Below are positions 32,933 to 46,712 of a stretch of DNA of 64,000 nucleotides, one piece after another. The stretch's first letter is position 1. Each line of letters opens with the position of its first letter. Under the pieces are notes generated by a model. It ran no database searches, was not told the DNA's origin, and was given only the letters and a program-made list of their open reading frames with translations. The stretch is taken from contig NZ_JAPENX010000001.1 in the NCBI RefSeq assembly GCF_026341815.1, positions 186,001 to 250,000 of the forward strand. Direction: 5' to 3'. The translations under genes were made by a program, and so were the position numbers. The DNA comes from Streptomyces sp. NBC_00572. GTDB lineage: Bacteria; Actinomycetota; Actinomycetes; Streptomycetales; Streptomycetaceae.

Positions 32933-34279
32933 ATGCCGAGCATGACCTTCGACGACGTCACCGGCCGACTCGCCCAGGCCCTCCTGGGCGCCGACGCGGG
33001 CGCGTGGGTCGACCTCGACCAGCACATCCGGGCCGACCTCCGGTGGGGCGACCGCATACCGCCGGTCCACACCTGGTTCCCCGCCGCCGTGGAGCGGGGC
33101 CTCACCGCCCCCGAGGTCGCCGTCGCCCTGTGCGGTCCCGACGGCCGGGCCCGGGAGGCCGCCCTCCCCCACGTGAGCCGCTCGCCCGAACTCCTCCCCC
33201 TGGCCGTCATCCGGTGCGCCGACTGGGCCGAGCCCGTGCGGGTACGGGCCCTCGCCGTCCTGCGCGCAGAGCTGCCGGGGCTCGCACCCGAGGCCCTCGA
33301 CCGCCTCACCGCGGTGGCTCTCCGCACCGGGGAGCGGCTGCGCGGGGGCGCCGCCAGGGAGTTGCTCACCGCGAGCCTGCGGGAGGGGCCGACGGCGGTC
33401 ACGGCCGCCCTGCTCGACAGCGGGGACCGGGCCGTGCGCCGACTCGCGCACCGGGTCGCCGTCGAACGCGGCCTCCTCTCCCCCGCCCGGCTCGCGGCGA
33501 TCGCCGCCGTCGGCCCCGACGTGGTCGTCCAGGACCTGTGTGCGAACGCCGCGCTTGCCACTGCGGGCGACTCGGTCGACGACACCGTCCTCGCCCCGCT
33601 GCTGGGTTCCCGGCTCGGCCGGGCACGGGCGGCCGGTGTCACGGCGCTGCACCGGGCCGGGCGGAGCGAGGAGTCGGAGCCGTTCCTGTACGACCGGTCC
33701 GCACTCGTGCGCGCCTGCGCACGCTGGGTCCTGCGGCAGGCGGGCACGGACCCCGTGCCGCTCTACCGGGCCGCCTGCGCGGCCGGAGACGCGGTGCCCT
33801 CCGACGCCCCGCTCGGCCTCGCCGAGTGCGGCGACCGGGCCACGGACGGCGCGGTGCTGTGGAAGCTGACGGAACACGGCCGACCCCAGGTGCGGGCGAG
33901 CGCCGTGGCGGGACTGCGCGTACTCGACGCCGTGCGGGTCGAGCGCCTCGCGCCGCTGCTGGCCGACGACTCTCCCCGGGTCGTCCGGGAGGCCGCGAGG
34001 GCACTGGCCCCCTGGGCGGACCACTTTCCGACCGACGCCCTCCGATGGCCGCCTGTCGGCTCTGCCGCCGCGCACGAGGATCACGAGAGTCGCACGAGGG
34101 ACGGCGGGCACGAGGGGGTCGACGGAACGGCACGGGACGACGAGGCCACCCCGCGCCGGGAGGCGGCCCCTCCCCCGGCCGACGCTCCCCGCCCGCCCGC
34201 GCGCGCATGGGCGCCCCGGATCCGGCAGGCACTCGGCTTCGGCCCCGGGCGCAACCACCGGAGACCGACCGGGGCTTGA
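32933..34279 (+). CDS. HEAT/PBS-lyase-like repeat protein
   Basis: A protein of 448 residues built of alpha-helical repeats of about 30 residues (for example WAEPVRVRALAVLRAELPGL, DRAVRRLAHRVAVERGLL, LGRARAAGVTALHRAGRSEES, RPQVRASAVAGLRVLDAVR, DSPRVVREAARALAPWAD). This is the pattern of HEAT-like scaffold proteins. The last 80 residues are disordered and Pro/Arg-rich. No enzymatic motif. ATG 32933 lies 7 nt after TAGGCT, so the mRNA may be leaderless. Partner unknown. Confidence 0.75.
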   Translation: MPSMTFDDVTGRLAQALLGADAGAWVDLDQHIRADLRWGDRIPPVHTWFPAAVERGLTAPEVAVALCGPDGRAREAALPHVSRSPELLPLAVIRCADWAEPVRVRALAVLRAELPGLAPEALDRLTAVALRTGERLRGGAARELLTASLREGPTAVTAALLDSGDRAVRRLAHRVAVERGLLSPARLAAIAAVGPDVVVQDLCANAALATAGDSVDDTVLAPLLGSRLGRARAAGVTALHRAGRSEESEPFLYDRSALVRACARWVLRQAGTDPVPLYRAACAAGDAVPSDAPLGLAECGDRATDGAVLWKLTEHGRPQVRASAVAGLRVLDAVRVERLAPLLADDSPRVVREAARALAPWADHFPTDALRWPPVGSAAAHEDHESRTRDGGHEGVDGTARDDEATPRREAAPPPADAPRPPARAWAPRIRQALGFGPGRNHRRPTGA

Positions 34280-34322
34280 GACGGCTGCGCCACGGGCGGG
34301 CGAAGCGAGCAGAATGCCCGTC

Positions 34323-34922
34323 ATGGGCAAGACATACGAACGTATCGACGGACGGCTCCGCGCCTTCATAGAGGCCCAGCCGGTGTACTTCACCGCGACC
34401 GCTCCCCTCTCCGGGGACGGTCACGTCAACCTCTCCCCCAAGGGCCGCCGGGGCACCCTCGTCGTCCTCGACGAACTGACCCTCGCCTACGTCGACTTCG
34501 GCGGCAGCAGTGCCGAGACGATCGCGCACCTGCGGGAGCCCGGCAACGGGCGGATCACTCTCATGTGGACGGCGTTCTCCGGGCCGCCGACCGTCGTCCG
34601 GGTGCACGGGACCGGGGAGGCCGTGTTCCGGGACGATCCGCGCTGGGCGGAGTTGTTCACCCGGTTCCCCGCCGAGGCCGTCGAGGGGCAGGGCAGCGCG
34701 CGGGCGATCGTCGTCGTGCACGCGCGCCGGGTCAGCGACGCCTGCGGGTTCGCCGTCCCGCTGATGGAGTACCAGGAGGACCGGGAGATGCACGCCGAGT
34801 ACTTCAACCGGAAGACGGACGACGAGTTCAACGCGTACTGCGAGCGCAAGGACCACATCGGGACCAGCCTCGACGGGCTCCCCGCGCTGCCGCTGCCCCT
34901 GCCGCCGCTGCCCGCCGGATAG
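34323..34922 (+). CDS. Pyridoxamine 5'-phosphate oxidase-family flavin protein
   Basis: A protein of 199 residues. The split-barrel FMN-binding pattern is visible: FTATAPLSGDGHVNLSPKGRRGTLVVLDE, LAYVDFGGSSAETIAHLREPGNGRITLMWTAF (FMN phosphate loop) and PPTVVRVHGTGEAV. The C-terminal RVSDACGFAVPLMEYQEDR is typical of the HugZ-like/PPOX class annotated as pyridoxamine phosphate oxidase-related. The reaction is unknown and many members are F420- or FMN-dependent reductases. ATG 34323 gives the family-like MGKTYE; an ATG 9 bp upstream is also in frame. Confidence 0.82.
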   Translation: MGKTYERIDGRLRAFIEAQPVYFTATAPLSGDGHVNLSPKGRRGTLVVLDELTLAYVDFGGSSAETIAHLREPGNGRITLMWTAFSGPPTVVRVHGTGEAVFRDDPRWAELFTRFPAEAVEGQGSARAIVVVHARRVSDACGFAVPLMEYQEDREMHAEYFNRKTDDEFNAYCERKDHIGTSLDGLPALPLPLPPLPAG

Positions 34923-34970
34923 CCCCGTACCGCGCGCGGTGCGCGGAGCGGTGGCCCTAATCTCGCGCCC

Positions 34971-35660
34971 ATGCGCACTCTTCTGCTGCTCGGCGCCGCC
35001 GCCGCGCTCTCCCTGGGGCCCGTGCCCGCCCCCGCACCGCTGCCCGCGCGGATGAAGGACACAGGTGGCGGCTCCCAACTGATCACCGCCGAGGCCGCGG
35101 ACGCCCGCGCCACCACGGGCACCCTGACCTGGTGGGACCGGCGCGGCAGGCGGTGGGTGAAGACCGGGTCCGCGCCCGCCAGGTTCGGGGCGAAGGGGCT
35201 CGCCGAGGGCGAACGGCGCCGGCAGGGCACGAACAGCACGCCCACCGGGCTCTACCGGCTGCCGTACGCCTTCGGGATCGAGCCCGCGCCCGCGGGGACC
35301 TCGTACCGCTACGCGCGCGTGACCGAACGGTCCTGGTGGTGCCAGGACAACGACTCCCGCGCGTACAACCGCTGGGTCGAGGGACTGCCCCGGGACTGCC
35401 GGGCCGCCGAAGCCGAGCATCTCGTCACGTACCGGCGGCAGTACGCGCACGGGCTCGTCATCGGATTCAACTACGACCGGCCGGTACGCGGGCGCGGGGC
35501 CGGCATCTTTCTGCACGTCAACGGGAGCGGGGCGACCGCCGGTTGCGTCTCCGTACCGGCGGACGCGATGCGCGCGCTGCTCGCCTGGGCCGACCCCGCG
35601 CGCCGACCGCACATCGCCGTCGGAACGCTGGGCGGTCCGACGGCGATCACGCGCTACTGA
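34971..35660 (+). CDS. Exported L,D-transpeptidase-like (YkuD fold) protein
   Basis: A protein of 229 residues. A short signal peptide (LLLLGAAAALSLGPVPAPA) is followed by a YkuD-like domain. The catalytic region reads GIFLHVNGSGATAGCVSVP: the first His is at F-L-H and the nucleophile Cys in A-G-C-V. The His of the classical S-H-G-C-x motif is replaced (T-A-G-C-V), as in a divergent actinobacterial subfamily. RRRQGTNSTPTGLYRLPYAFG is the substrate-loop region. Expected role: peptidoglycan 3-3 crosslinks or attachment at the cell surface. TAATCT 7 nt before ATG suggests a leaderless mRNA. It converges on argR with 10 bp between stops. Confidence 0.82.
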   Translation: MRTLLLLGAAAALSLGPVPAPAPLPARMKDTGGGSQLITAEAADARATTGTLTWWDRRGRRWVKTGSAPARFGAKGLAEGERRRQGTNSTPTGLYRLPYAFGIEPAPAGTSYRYARVTERSWWCQDNDSRAYNRWVEGLPRDCRAAEAEHLVTYRRQYAHGLVIGFNYDRPVRGRGAGIFLHVNGSGATAGCVSVPADAMRALLAWADPARRPHIAVGTLGGPTAITRY

Positions 35661-35670
35661 GCTCCGGGGC

Positions 35671-36201
35671 TCACTTCTGCGCCAGCTTCAGCAGGTGGTC
35701 CGCGAGTGCCTGGCCGCCCGCCGGGTCACGGCTGATGAGCAGCAGGGTGTCGTCACCCGCGATCGTGCCGAGGATCGCGCGGAGTTCGGCCTGGTCGATG
35801 GCCGACGCGAGGAACTGGGCGGCCCCCGGCGGGGTCCGCAGGACCACCAGGTTGGCGGACGCCTCCGCGGAGATCAGCAGTTCGCCGGAGAGGCGCCGCA
35901 TGCGCTCCTCCTTGGCGGATTCGCCCAACGGGGCCTGCGGGGTGCGGAATCCGCCCTCGCTCGGCACCGCGTAGATCAGCTCGCCGCCGGTGTTGCGGAT
36001 CTTCACCGCGCCCAGCTCGTCGAGGTCGCGGGAGAGCGTCGCCTGGGTGACGCTCAGCCCGTCGTCCGCGAGGAGCTTGGCGAGCTGGCTCTGCGAGCGC
36101 ACCGGCTGCCGGTTGAGGATGTCGACGATCCTGCGGTGGCGTGCGGTGCGGGTCTGCGGAACGGACGGCCCACCGTGCTCATTTTCCTGCGCGTCGGTCA
36201 T
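35671..36201 (-). CDS. argR: Arginine repressor ArgR
   Basis: A protein of 176 residues from ATG 36201, 7 bp after the argD stop. The N-terminal winged helix ([50 protein letters not shown]) and C-terminal arginine-binding hexamerisation domain ([40 protein letters not shown]) are intact. It binds ARG boxes with L-arginine as corepressor. It is the last gene of argC-J-B-D-R, so it represses its own synthesis. ARG-box-like promoters at argC, argH and argG in this window are its likely targets. Confidence 0.97.
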   Translation of the reverse strand: MTDAQENEHGGPSVPQTRTARHRRIVDILNRQPVRSQSQLAKLLADDGLSVTQATLSRDLDELGAVKIRNTGGELIYAVPSEGGFRTPQAPLGESAKEERMRRLSGELLISAEASANLVVLRTPPGAAQFLASAIDQAELRAILGTIAGDDTLLLISRDPAGGQALADHLLKLAQK

Positions 36202-36208
36202 CGTCGTC

Positions 36209-37414
36209 TCATTCTCCGGTTCGTCCTTGCCCGTTCGCCACGTCGAGGACCCCGGGCAGGGCCTGGAGGAAGGCGTCCGCCTCGGCGTCGGTGAGGACCA
36301 GCGGAGGCATGATCCGTACGACATCGGGGGCGGGCGCGTTCACCAGGAGGCCGGCGTCCTGAGCCGCCTGCTGCACCTGGGGTGCGAGGGACTCCGTGAG
36401 CACGATACCCAGCAGGAGGCCCGCACCACGGACGTGGGAGACCAGCGGGTGGCCCAGACCCTCGATCCCCTGCCACAGCCGCTCCCCGACCGCCTTCACG
36501 TGGTCGAGGGCCGCGTCGGCGCCGAGGGTGTCGAGAACGGCGAGTCCGGCGGCACAGGCGACCGGGTTGCCGCCGAAGGTGGTGCCGTGGTGACCGGGCC
36601 CGAAGAGGTCCGCGGCCGGGCCGAAGGCGACGGTCGCGCCGAGCGGGAGGCCGCCGCCGAGACCCTTGGCGAGGGTGACGACATCGGGCTCGACGCCCTC
36701 GTGGGCCTGGTACTCGAACCAGTGGCCGCAGCGGCCGATGCCGGTCTGCACCTCGTCGAGGACGAGGAGGGTGCCGGTGGCGCGGGTGATCTCCCGGGCC
36801 GCCTTCAGATAGCCGACGGGCGGGACGACGACGCCGTTCTCGCCCTGGATGGGCTCGATGATCACGAGGGCGGTGTCCTCGGTGACGGCGGCGCGCAGCG
36901 CCTCCACGTCCCCGTACGGCACATGTGTCACGTCGCCGGGCAGCGGCAGGAACGGGGTCTGCTTGGCGGGCTGGCCGGTGAGCGCCAGGGAGCCCATGGT
37001 GCGGCCGTGGAAACCGCCCTGGGTGGCGACCATGTGGGAGCGGCCGGTGAGCCGGCCGATCTTGAAGGCGCCTTCGACGGCCTCGGCACCGGAGTTGCAG
37101 AAGAAGACCTTGCCGGGCCGACCGAAGAGGGCGAGGAGCTTCTCGGCGAGGGCGACGGGGGGCTCGGCGACGAAGAGGTTGGAGACGTGGCCGAGGGTCT
37201 GGATCTGCCGGGTGACGGCCTCGACGATCGCCGGGTGGCCGTGGCCGAGGGCGTTGACGGCGATGCCGCCGACGAAGTCCAGGTACTCGTTGCCGTCGGC
37301 GTCCCAGACCTTGGCGCCCTCACCGCGGACGAGGGGCAGCCTGGGGGTGCCGTAGTTGTTCATGAGGGAGCCCTGCCACCGCTGGGTCAGCTGCTCGTTG
37401 CCGGTGCCGCTCAT
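36209..37414 (-). CDS. argD: Acetylornithine aminotransferase
   Basis: A protein of 401 residues, class III aminotransferase. [44 protein letters not shown] (PLP phosphate), [18 protein letters not shown] (Asp to pyridine N) and [16 protein letters not shown] (Schiff-base Lys) are present. It transaminates N-acetylglutamate semialdehyde to N-acetylornithine. The start overlaps the argB stop by 1 bp (TGATG), indicating translational coupling. Confidence 0.97.
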   Translation of the reverse strand: MSGTGNEQLTQRWQGSLMNNYGTPRLPLVRGEGAKVWDADGNEYLDFVGGIAVNALGHGHPAIVEAVTRQIQTLGHVSNLFVAEPPVALAEKLLALFGRPGKVFFCNSGAEAVEGAFKIGRLTGRSHMVATQGGFHGRTMGSLALTGQPAKQTPFLPLPGDVTHVPYGDVEALRAAVTEDTALVIIEPIQGENGVVVPPVGYLKAAREITRATGTLLVLDEVQTGIGRCGHWFEYQAHEGVEPDVVTLAKGLGGGLPLGATVAFGPAADLFGPGHHGTTFGGNPVACAAGLAVLDTLGADAALDHVKAVGERLWQGIEGLGHPLVSHVRGAGLLLGIVLTESLAPQVQQAAQDAGLLVNAPAPDVVRIMPPLVLTDAEADAFLQALPGVLDVANGQGRTGE

Positions 37415-38345
37415 CAGTCCCCCTGTCCGTCCGGCACGACCATCGTGCCGATGCCCTCGTCGGTGAAGATCTCCAGCAGGATCGAGTGCTGGACCCGGCC
37501 GTCGATCACGCGGGCCGTGGTGACCCCGTTCCGTACGGCGTGCAGGCAGCCCTCCATCTTGGGGACCATGCCGCTGGAGAGCTCGGGCAGCAGCTTCTCC
37601 AGCTGGCTCGCGGTGAGCCGGCTGATGACCTCGTCGCTGTGGGGCCAGTCCTCGTAGAGGCCCTCGACGTCGGTCAGGACCATCAGCGTCTCGGCGCCCA
37701 GCGCCGCAGCGAGTGCCGCAGCCGCCGTATCAGCATTGACGTTGTAGACATGTCCGTCGTCCTGGGAGCGGGCGATGGAGGAGATGACCGGGATCCGGCC
37801 GTCCTCCAGGAGCGCCTGGATGGCGCCGGTGTCGATGGCGGTGATCTCGCCGACCCGGCCGATGTCGATCTGCTCGCCGTCCACGACCGGCCGGTGGCGG
37901 GTGGCGGTGATGGTGTGGGCGTCCTCGCCGGTGAGACCGACGGCGAGCGGGCCGTGCTGGTTGAGCAGCCCGACGAGCTCGCGCTGGACCTGGCCGGCGA
38001 GGACCATCCGTACGACGTCCATGGCGTCCTCGGTGGTGACCCGCAGGCCGGCCTTGAACTCGCTGACGATGCCGTGCCGGTCGAGGGCGGCGCTGATCTG
38101 GGGGCCGCCGCCGTGCACGACGACCGGCTTGAGGCCGGCCTGGCGCAGGAAGACGACGTCCTGGGCGAACGCGGCCTTGAGGTCCTCGTCGATCATGGCG
38201 TTGCCGCCGAACTTGATGACGACGGTCTTGCCGTTGTGCCGCGTCAGCCAGGGCAGGGCCTCGATGAGGATCTGGGCCTTGGGGAGCGCGGTGTGCTTCC
38301 GGGTGGTGCTCTCGGCCGGCGTGCCCGCGGGATTCTTGGGGTCGC

Positions 38346-38349
<4 letters not shown>
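37414..38349 (-). CDS. argB: Acetylglutamate kinase
   Basis: A protein of 311 residues. [30 protein letters not shown], and [15 protein letters not shown] mark an amino acid kinase of the NAGK type. It phosphorylates N-acetylglutamate. The N-terminal extension before residue 25 could carry the arginine-feedback helix found in inhibitable NAGKs. ATG 38349 overlaps the argJ stop by 4 bp. Confidence 0.97.
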
Positions 38350-41596
<3,247 letters not shown>

Positions 41597-41604
41597 GCAC
41601 AGCC

Positions 41605-42216
41605 ATGTCCCACTCCACCGGACGCAAGGTGACCGCCAACATCGCCCTCACCCTCGACGGGCGCTACAACGGCCCCGGCGGGCCCGGCGACATCGCCGCG
41701 ATCCTCCCGTACGCGACCACCGAGGTCGCGCGGAACCACCTCACCCACATCTGGGAGAACGCGACGACCGCACTGCTCGGCCGCGTCAACGCCGAGGGAT
41801 TCCTGGGGTACTGGCCGACGGTCGCGGCGGACGAGGACGCCGACCCCCGCGATCGCGGATACGCGAAGTGGCTCGTCGACACGGAGAAGGTGGTCCTGTC
41901 GACCACCCTGACCGAGGCCCCGGCCGACAGCGCATGGGAACGCGCGCGCGTGGTGAACGCCCCCGCCGCCGACGTCGTCGCCGAGCTCAGGGCCGACGGC
42001 GAGGGCGACATCCTGGTCAACACCAGCGCGAGCGTCATCAAGGCGCTCCTCGCGGCGGATCTGCTCGACCGGCTGTACCTGCTGATCTGCCCGGAGATCG
42101 CCGGGGGCGGGCAGCGGCTGTTCGAGGACGGCCTGCCCGGCTCGCGGTGGAAGCTCACCCGCCAGGAGACCGGCGAGCTGGGCGAGACGGCCCTGATCTA
42201 CGACCGGATGCGCTGA
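41605..42216 (+). CDS. Dihydrofolate reductase-fold (RibD C-terminal-like) protein
   Basis: A protein of 203 residues. KVTANIALTLDGRYNGPGG at the start, ENATTALLGRVNAEGFLGYWPTV, KWLVDTEKVVLSTTLTEAP, DILVNTSASVIKALLAADLLDRLYLLICPEIAGGGQRLFEDG give the RibD_C/DHFR-like fold used by NADPH-dependent reductases. In this family the natural substrate is generally unknown. It follows the ArsR-SRPBCC gene by 8 bp and is probably its regulated partner. Confidence 0.85.
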   Translation: MSHSTGRKVTANIALTLDGRYNGPGGPGDIAAILPYATTEVARNHLTHIWENATTALLGRVNAEGFLGYWPTVAADEDADPRDRGYAKWLVDTEKVVLSTTLTEAPADSAWERARVVNAPAADVVAELRADGEGDILVNTSASVIKALLAADLLDRLYLLICPEIAGGGQRLFEDGLPGSRWKLTRQETGELGETALIYDRMR

Positions 42217-42361
42217 GCGCCACCACCGCGCATGCTGGCCCCAGGACCGGCAGACGCATGCACCGCGTCCACGCCGACCCTACGGCCGGCGACCGGCCCT
42301 GAGGCACGGGCCCCACGGGGTGCCGGACGAGGCGGTTCCACACTCGCCCACCGGCACCCCT

Positions 42362-43851
<1,490 letters not shown>

Positions 43852-43870
43852 CCCGCCGCTGCCGAACGCG

Positions 43871-43991
43871 GCGCTCGACACCTCCTTCGAGCGCCGTGCC
43901 CGGCACACCCCGCCGAGTGCCCTGTGCTCGACACACCCCGTCGAGCACCACGCTCGGCACCCTCCGTCGAGCGCCACGCTCGACGCCCCGG
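43871..43991 (+). repeat. Degenerate 26-28 bp tandem repeats forming hairpins
   Basis: Four and a half units start at 43871, 43898, 43924, 43952 and 43978. Each has the plan gctcga-N8-tcgagc; units 1 and 3 have perfect 8-bp arms (gcgctcga/tcgagcgc and gtgctcga/tcgagcac), the others are degenerate. The array begins 20 bp after argG and ends at its terminator. Function unknown. Confidence 0.75.
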
Positions 43992-44030
43992 AAGGCCGGC
44001 CCGACGTCCCCCGCGTCGAGCCGGCCTTTC
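43991..44030 (+). terminator. argG terminator
   Basis: aaggccggcccgacg pairs with cgtcgagccggcctt (one mismatch), followed by ttcc. About 140 bp past the argG stop, just after the tandem repeats. Confidence 0.8.
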
Positions 44031-44153
44031 CGTCGTCCCGGGCCCTTGCCTCCTCCGTACTCCGCACGGAAATAATGCGTGGGGCTCCGATTGTGGAGAC
44101 CGGATGAGCGGAACAGGGTGGAGCCGTGAACGGCCTGCCCAGGGGGGTACGGA

Positions 44154-45488
44154 ATGACAGACACGGCACCTGCGGTCGCGACAGCGGTACGGGACTGCCC
44201 CGAGTGCGGCGCCCACGTGGCGGACGGCGGGCGGTACGTCACCTGGTGTGCCGCGTGCGACTGGAACGTGGACCCCGAGGTGCGGGACGAAGAGGCGCCC
44301 GGGCGCGTCGAGCGGCTGCGGCGGCGCCTGGCCCAGCGGGACGGGGAGCAGCTCCTCGCGGAGCTCACGGAACTCGGTGAGTTCCAGGACTCCCGGGAGC
44401 TCGGGGAACCAGGCGCACACCGCCCCACGTCCCGGCGCGGGGTGGCCGGCGGCCTCGCCGTGGGGCTCGCGGTGGCGGTGCACGGTGTGACGCTCGCGCT
44501 GCTCGCGGGCGGACTGTGGCTGATCGTCGCGGGCTGGGGAGAAGGCTTCCTGCCCGCCTTCGGGGCGCTGGCGCTCGGCCTCGCCGCCGTGCTCCGGCCC
44601 CGGTTCAGCAGTCTCGCGAAGGCCGGGAAGCACCAGCCGGTCCTGCGCAGGCCGGACGCGCCCCGGCTCTTCGCCCTCCTCGACGAGGTCGCGGAGGGCG
44701 TCGGCACGACGGGGGTGGTCGCCGTGGTGATCGACGCCGACGCGAACGCGTCGGTCAGCACGTACGGCGTGCGACAGCGTCGCGTGCTCCACATCGGTCT
44801 CGGCCTGTGGCAGATCCTGACCCCGCAGGAGCGCATCGCGCTGCTCGGCCACGAGTTCGGGCACTACTCCCACGGGGACACCCGGCGTTCCCTCCTCGTC
44901 GGGAACGCGTTCCACTCCCTCGGCACCTGGCGCTACACCCTGGCCCCGCAGCAGGCCGAGAGCCTGATGGACAGTTTCGTGAACCTGGTGACCGCTCCGC
45001 CCCGGCTGCTCGTCGACGGCGTCCTCGTCCTCCTGGAGCACCTGACCCTGCGCGACTCGCAGCGCGCCGAGTACCTCGCCGACTCCGCCGCCGCGCGGGC
45101 GGCGGGCACGGAGGCGGCGGCCGGGCTCATGGACCGGCTACTGATCGCCGAAAGCGTCGCCGGCGAACTCGCCCGGGAGTCCGTGGCGGCGCGGACCCGG
45201 CTCGGCGGCGCGCGCCGCGAGGATCCGGCCGAGGGGCTGTGGGAGCGCCTCGCCGCCCATGCCGCGTCGGTGCCCGAGCACGAGTACGAGCGGCTGCGCC
45301 GGGTCGCGGAGCGGCGCGGGCACCAGGTGGACTCCACGCATCCGCCGACCCATCTCCGCCACCGGAGACTGACCCGGGGCACGCGGGTCGAGGCCGGGAT
45401 CGTCTTCGCCCCACCGAGGGCCGCGGAGGTGGACGCTGAGCTCGCCGAGGTCCGGCGCAGCGTCGCCCGGGAGCTCGTACGGGGCTGA
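44154..45488 (+). CDS. M48-family membrane metalloprotease with N-terminal zinc ribbon
   Basis: A protein of 444 residues. An N-terminal zinc ribbon (CPECGAHVADGG...CAACDW, about 14-36) precedes two membrane spans (about 100-140). The peptidase part has the zinc motif LLGHEFGHYSHGD (HExxH, near residue 235) and a downstream glutamate in RDSQRAEYLADSAAARAAG. This arrangement is that of M48/HtpX-like integral membrane proteases, with an added ribbon that is common in actinobacteria. It may degrade misfolded membrane proteins; substrate unknown. The region between spans and the zinc site faces the cytoplasm in HtpX. Confidence 0.88.
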   Translation: MTDTAPAVATAVRDCPECGAHVADGGRYVTWCAACDWNVDPEVRDEEAPGRVERLRRRLAQRDGEQLLAELTELGEFQDSRELGEPGAHRPTSRRGVAGGLAVGLAVAVHGVTLALLAGGLWLIVAGWGEGFLPAFGALALGLAAVLRPRFSSLAKAGKHQPVLRRPDAPRLFALLDEVAEGVGTTGVVAVVIDADANASVSTYGVRQRRVLHIGLGLWQILTPQERIALLGHEFGHYSHGDTRRSLLVGNAFHSLGTWRYTLAPQQAESLMDSFVNLVTAPPRLLVDGVLVLLEHLTLRDSQRAEYLADSAAARAAGTEAAAGLMDRLLIAESVAGELARESVAARTRLGGARREDPAEGLWERLAAHAASVPEHEYERLRRVAERRGHQVDSTHPPTHLRHRRLTRGTRVEAGIVFAPPRAAEVDAELAEVRRSVARELVRG

Positions 45489-45575
45489 CTCCGTCGCCGG
45501 CGGCGGCCGGTTCTGTCACATCGCGGCGGGCCCTCACGTCAAAGCGGTGACGGACCCGACGAGGAGTGAGGCGCC

Positions 45576-46421
45576 ATGCACGACGACACCTTCCAGACCG
45601 CCCTGACCGGGCGTTTCGACGTCCACGAGGAGCAGTTGCGGCATGTTGCGCTGCGGATGACGGGCTCGCCGGCCGAGGCCGAGGAGGCGCTCGCGGCGGC
45701 GCGGGCGGACCTGGGACGGGACGACGGGGCGTCGGTACGGGTCTGGCTCACCGCGCTGGTGGCGCAAGAGTGTGTGCGGGTGCTCCAGGAGCGGCAGGCG
45801 GGCGGCGGGCCCGGCCGTCGACGCGCGGCCGGAGAAGCGACCGGGGCGGGGGCCGGGGCCGGGGGCGGGCTTGAGGCCGCGTGGCTGGCGCTGTTCTTCG
45901 TACTGGAGTCCCTGGGGGTCGAGGAGCGGCTCGCCTACGTCCTGCACGACGTGTTCGGGTTGCCGCCGTACGAGACGGCGCGGATCACCGGTGGCTCCCC
46001 CGAGGAGGTGGCACGGCTCGCCCGGCGGGCCCGGGAGCGGGTCCGGGGCCAGGGGACCGCCCGTACCGAGGGGGGCGCGGGGCGGCAGCGGGCCCTGGTG
46101 GACCGCTTCCTGGCCGCCGCACGCGCGCGTGACGCCCGTGAGCTCGCGGCCGTCCTCGACCCGGACGTGATCGCTTATTCCGAGCGCGGCCCCGTGCACG
46201 GCGCCCCGGCCGTCGCCGAGGGGGCGGCCGCCTTCGCGCGATTCGCGGATGTGGCCCGGCCCGCGCTGGTCGACGGGGCCGTCGGAGCCGTCGCCTTCCT
46301 CGACGGACGGCCGGTCTCCGCCGTGGCGTTCACCCTCCGCCGGGACCGGATCGTCACCGTCTCCGTCACCACCGGGGAGGACCGGGTGCGTGCGCTGGAC
46401 CTGGCCTTTCCCGATGGGTGA
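45576..46421 (+). CDS. ECF-like sigma factor with SnoaL-like C-terminal domain
   Basis: A protein of 281 residues. Region 2 is poorly kept (VHEEQLRHVALRMTGSPAEAEEALAAARADL). Region 4 is clearer (WLALFFVLESLGVEERLAYVLHDVFGLPPYETARITGGSPEEVARLARRARERV). The last 110 residues (ALVDRFLAAARARDARELAAVLDPDVIAYSERGPVHGAPAVA) are SnoaL/NTF2-like, the layout of SigJ-type ECF factors whose C-terminal domain modulates activity. The HTH is divergent (TGGSPEEVARLARRA) and the linker Gly/Ala-rich, so function may be impaired. No carboxymuconolactone decarboxylase partner, common beside ECF41, is present. Confidence 0.78.
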   Translation: MHDDTFQTALTGRFDVHEEQLRHVALRMTGSPAEAEEALAAARADLGRDDGASVRVWLTALVAQECVRVLQERQAGGGPGRRRAAGEATGAGAGAGGGLEAAWLALFFVLESLGVEERLAYVLHDVFGLPPYETARITGGSPEEVARLARRARERVRGQGTARTEGGAGRQRALVDRFLAAARARDARELAAVLDPDVIAYSERGPVHGAPAVAEGAAAFARFADVARPALVDGAVGAVAFLDGRPVSAVAFTLRRDRIVTVSVTTGEDRVRALDLAFPDG

Positions 46422-46636
46422 CGGGGGCGGAGCCCGACTTCGGGCGGGTGGTGCGGGGGCACGGGCTGCGGCTCGGCCACTTCGCCCAGGAGCACGACAC
46501 GCTCGATCCGGGCCGCACGGTCCGGGAGAACCTCGCCGACGCGGCTCCGCACCTGACGGACGGTGAGGTACGGGCGGTGTGGAGCGAGGAGTGCCGGGGG
46601 CTCGTGAGCCTGGCCTGCCGGTCGGCCGGACCGTAG
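46418..46636 (+). pseudogene. Remnant of an ABC-F ATPase
   Basis: This short frame opens with GTG overlapping the sigma factor stop by 4 bp. Residues 13-51 (VRGHGLRLGHFAQEHDTLD, then PGRTVRENLADAAPHLTD) match by eye the segment of ABC-F proteins just before the second ABC signature, usually G-Y-x-A-Q-E-H-x-T-L-D-P. Immediately after GEVRAVWSEE the similarity stops and no Walker or LSGGE motif is present. Upstream domains are also missing. I read it as a relic of an ABC-F gene left by deletion. It could be translated as a small protein but function is unlikely. Confidence 0.65.
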
Positions 46637-46638
46637 AC

Positions 46639-46662
46639 CCTGACCCGCGCGTCGGGGTCAGG
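46639..46662 (+). terminator. Hairpin after the ABC-F remnant
   Basis: cctgaccc/gggtcagg, 8-bp perfect arms with an 8-nt loop, 3 bp past the remnant's stop. Confidence 0.55.
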
Positions 46663-46712
46663 TCCGTGGGAAGGCAGGGGGATCCCGGAGAGCCGGCGGA
46701 GGTGGCACGGCC

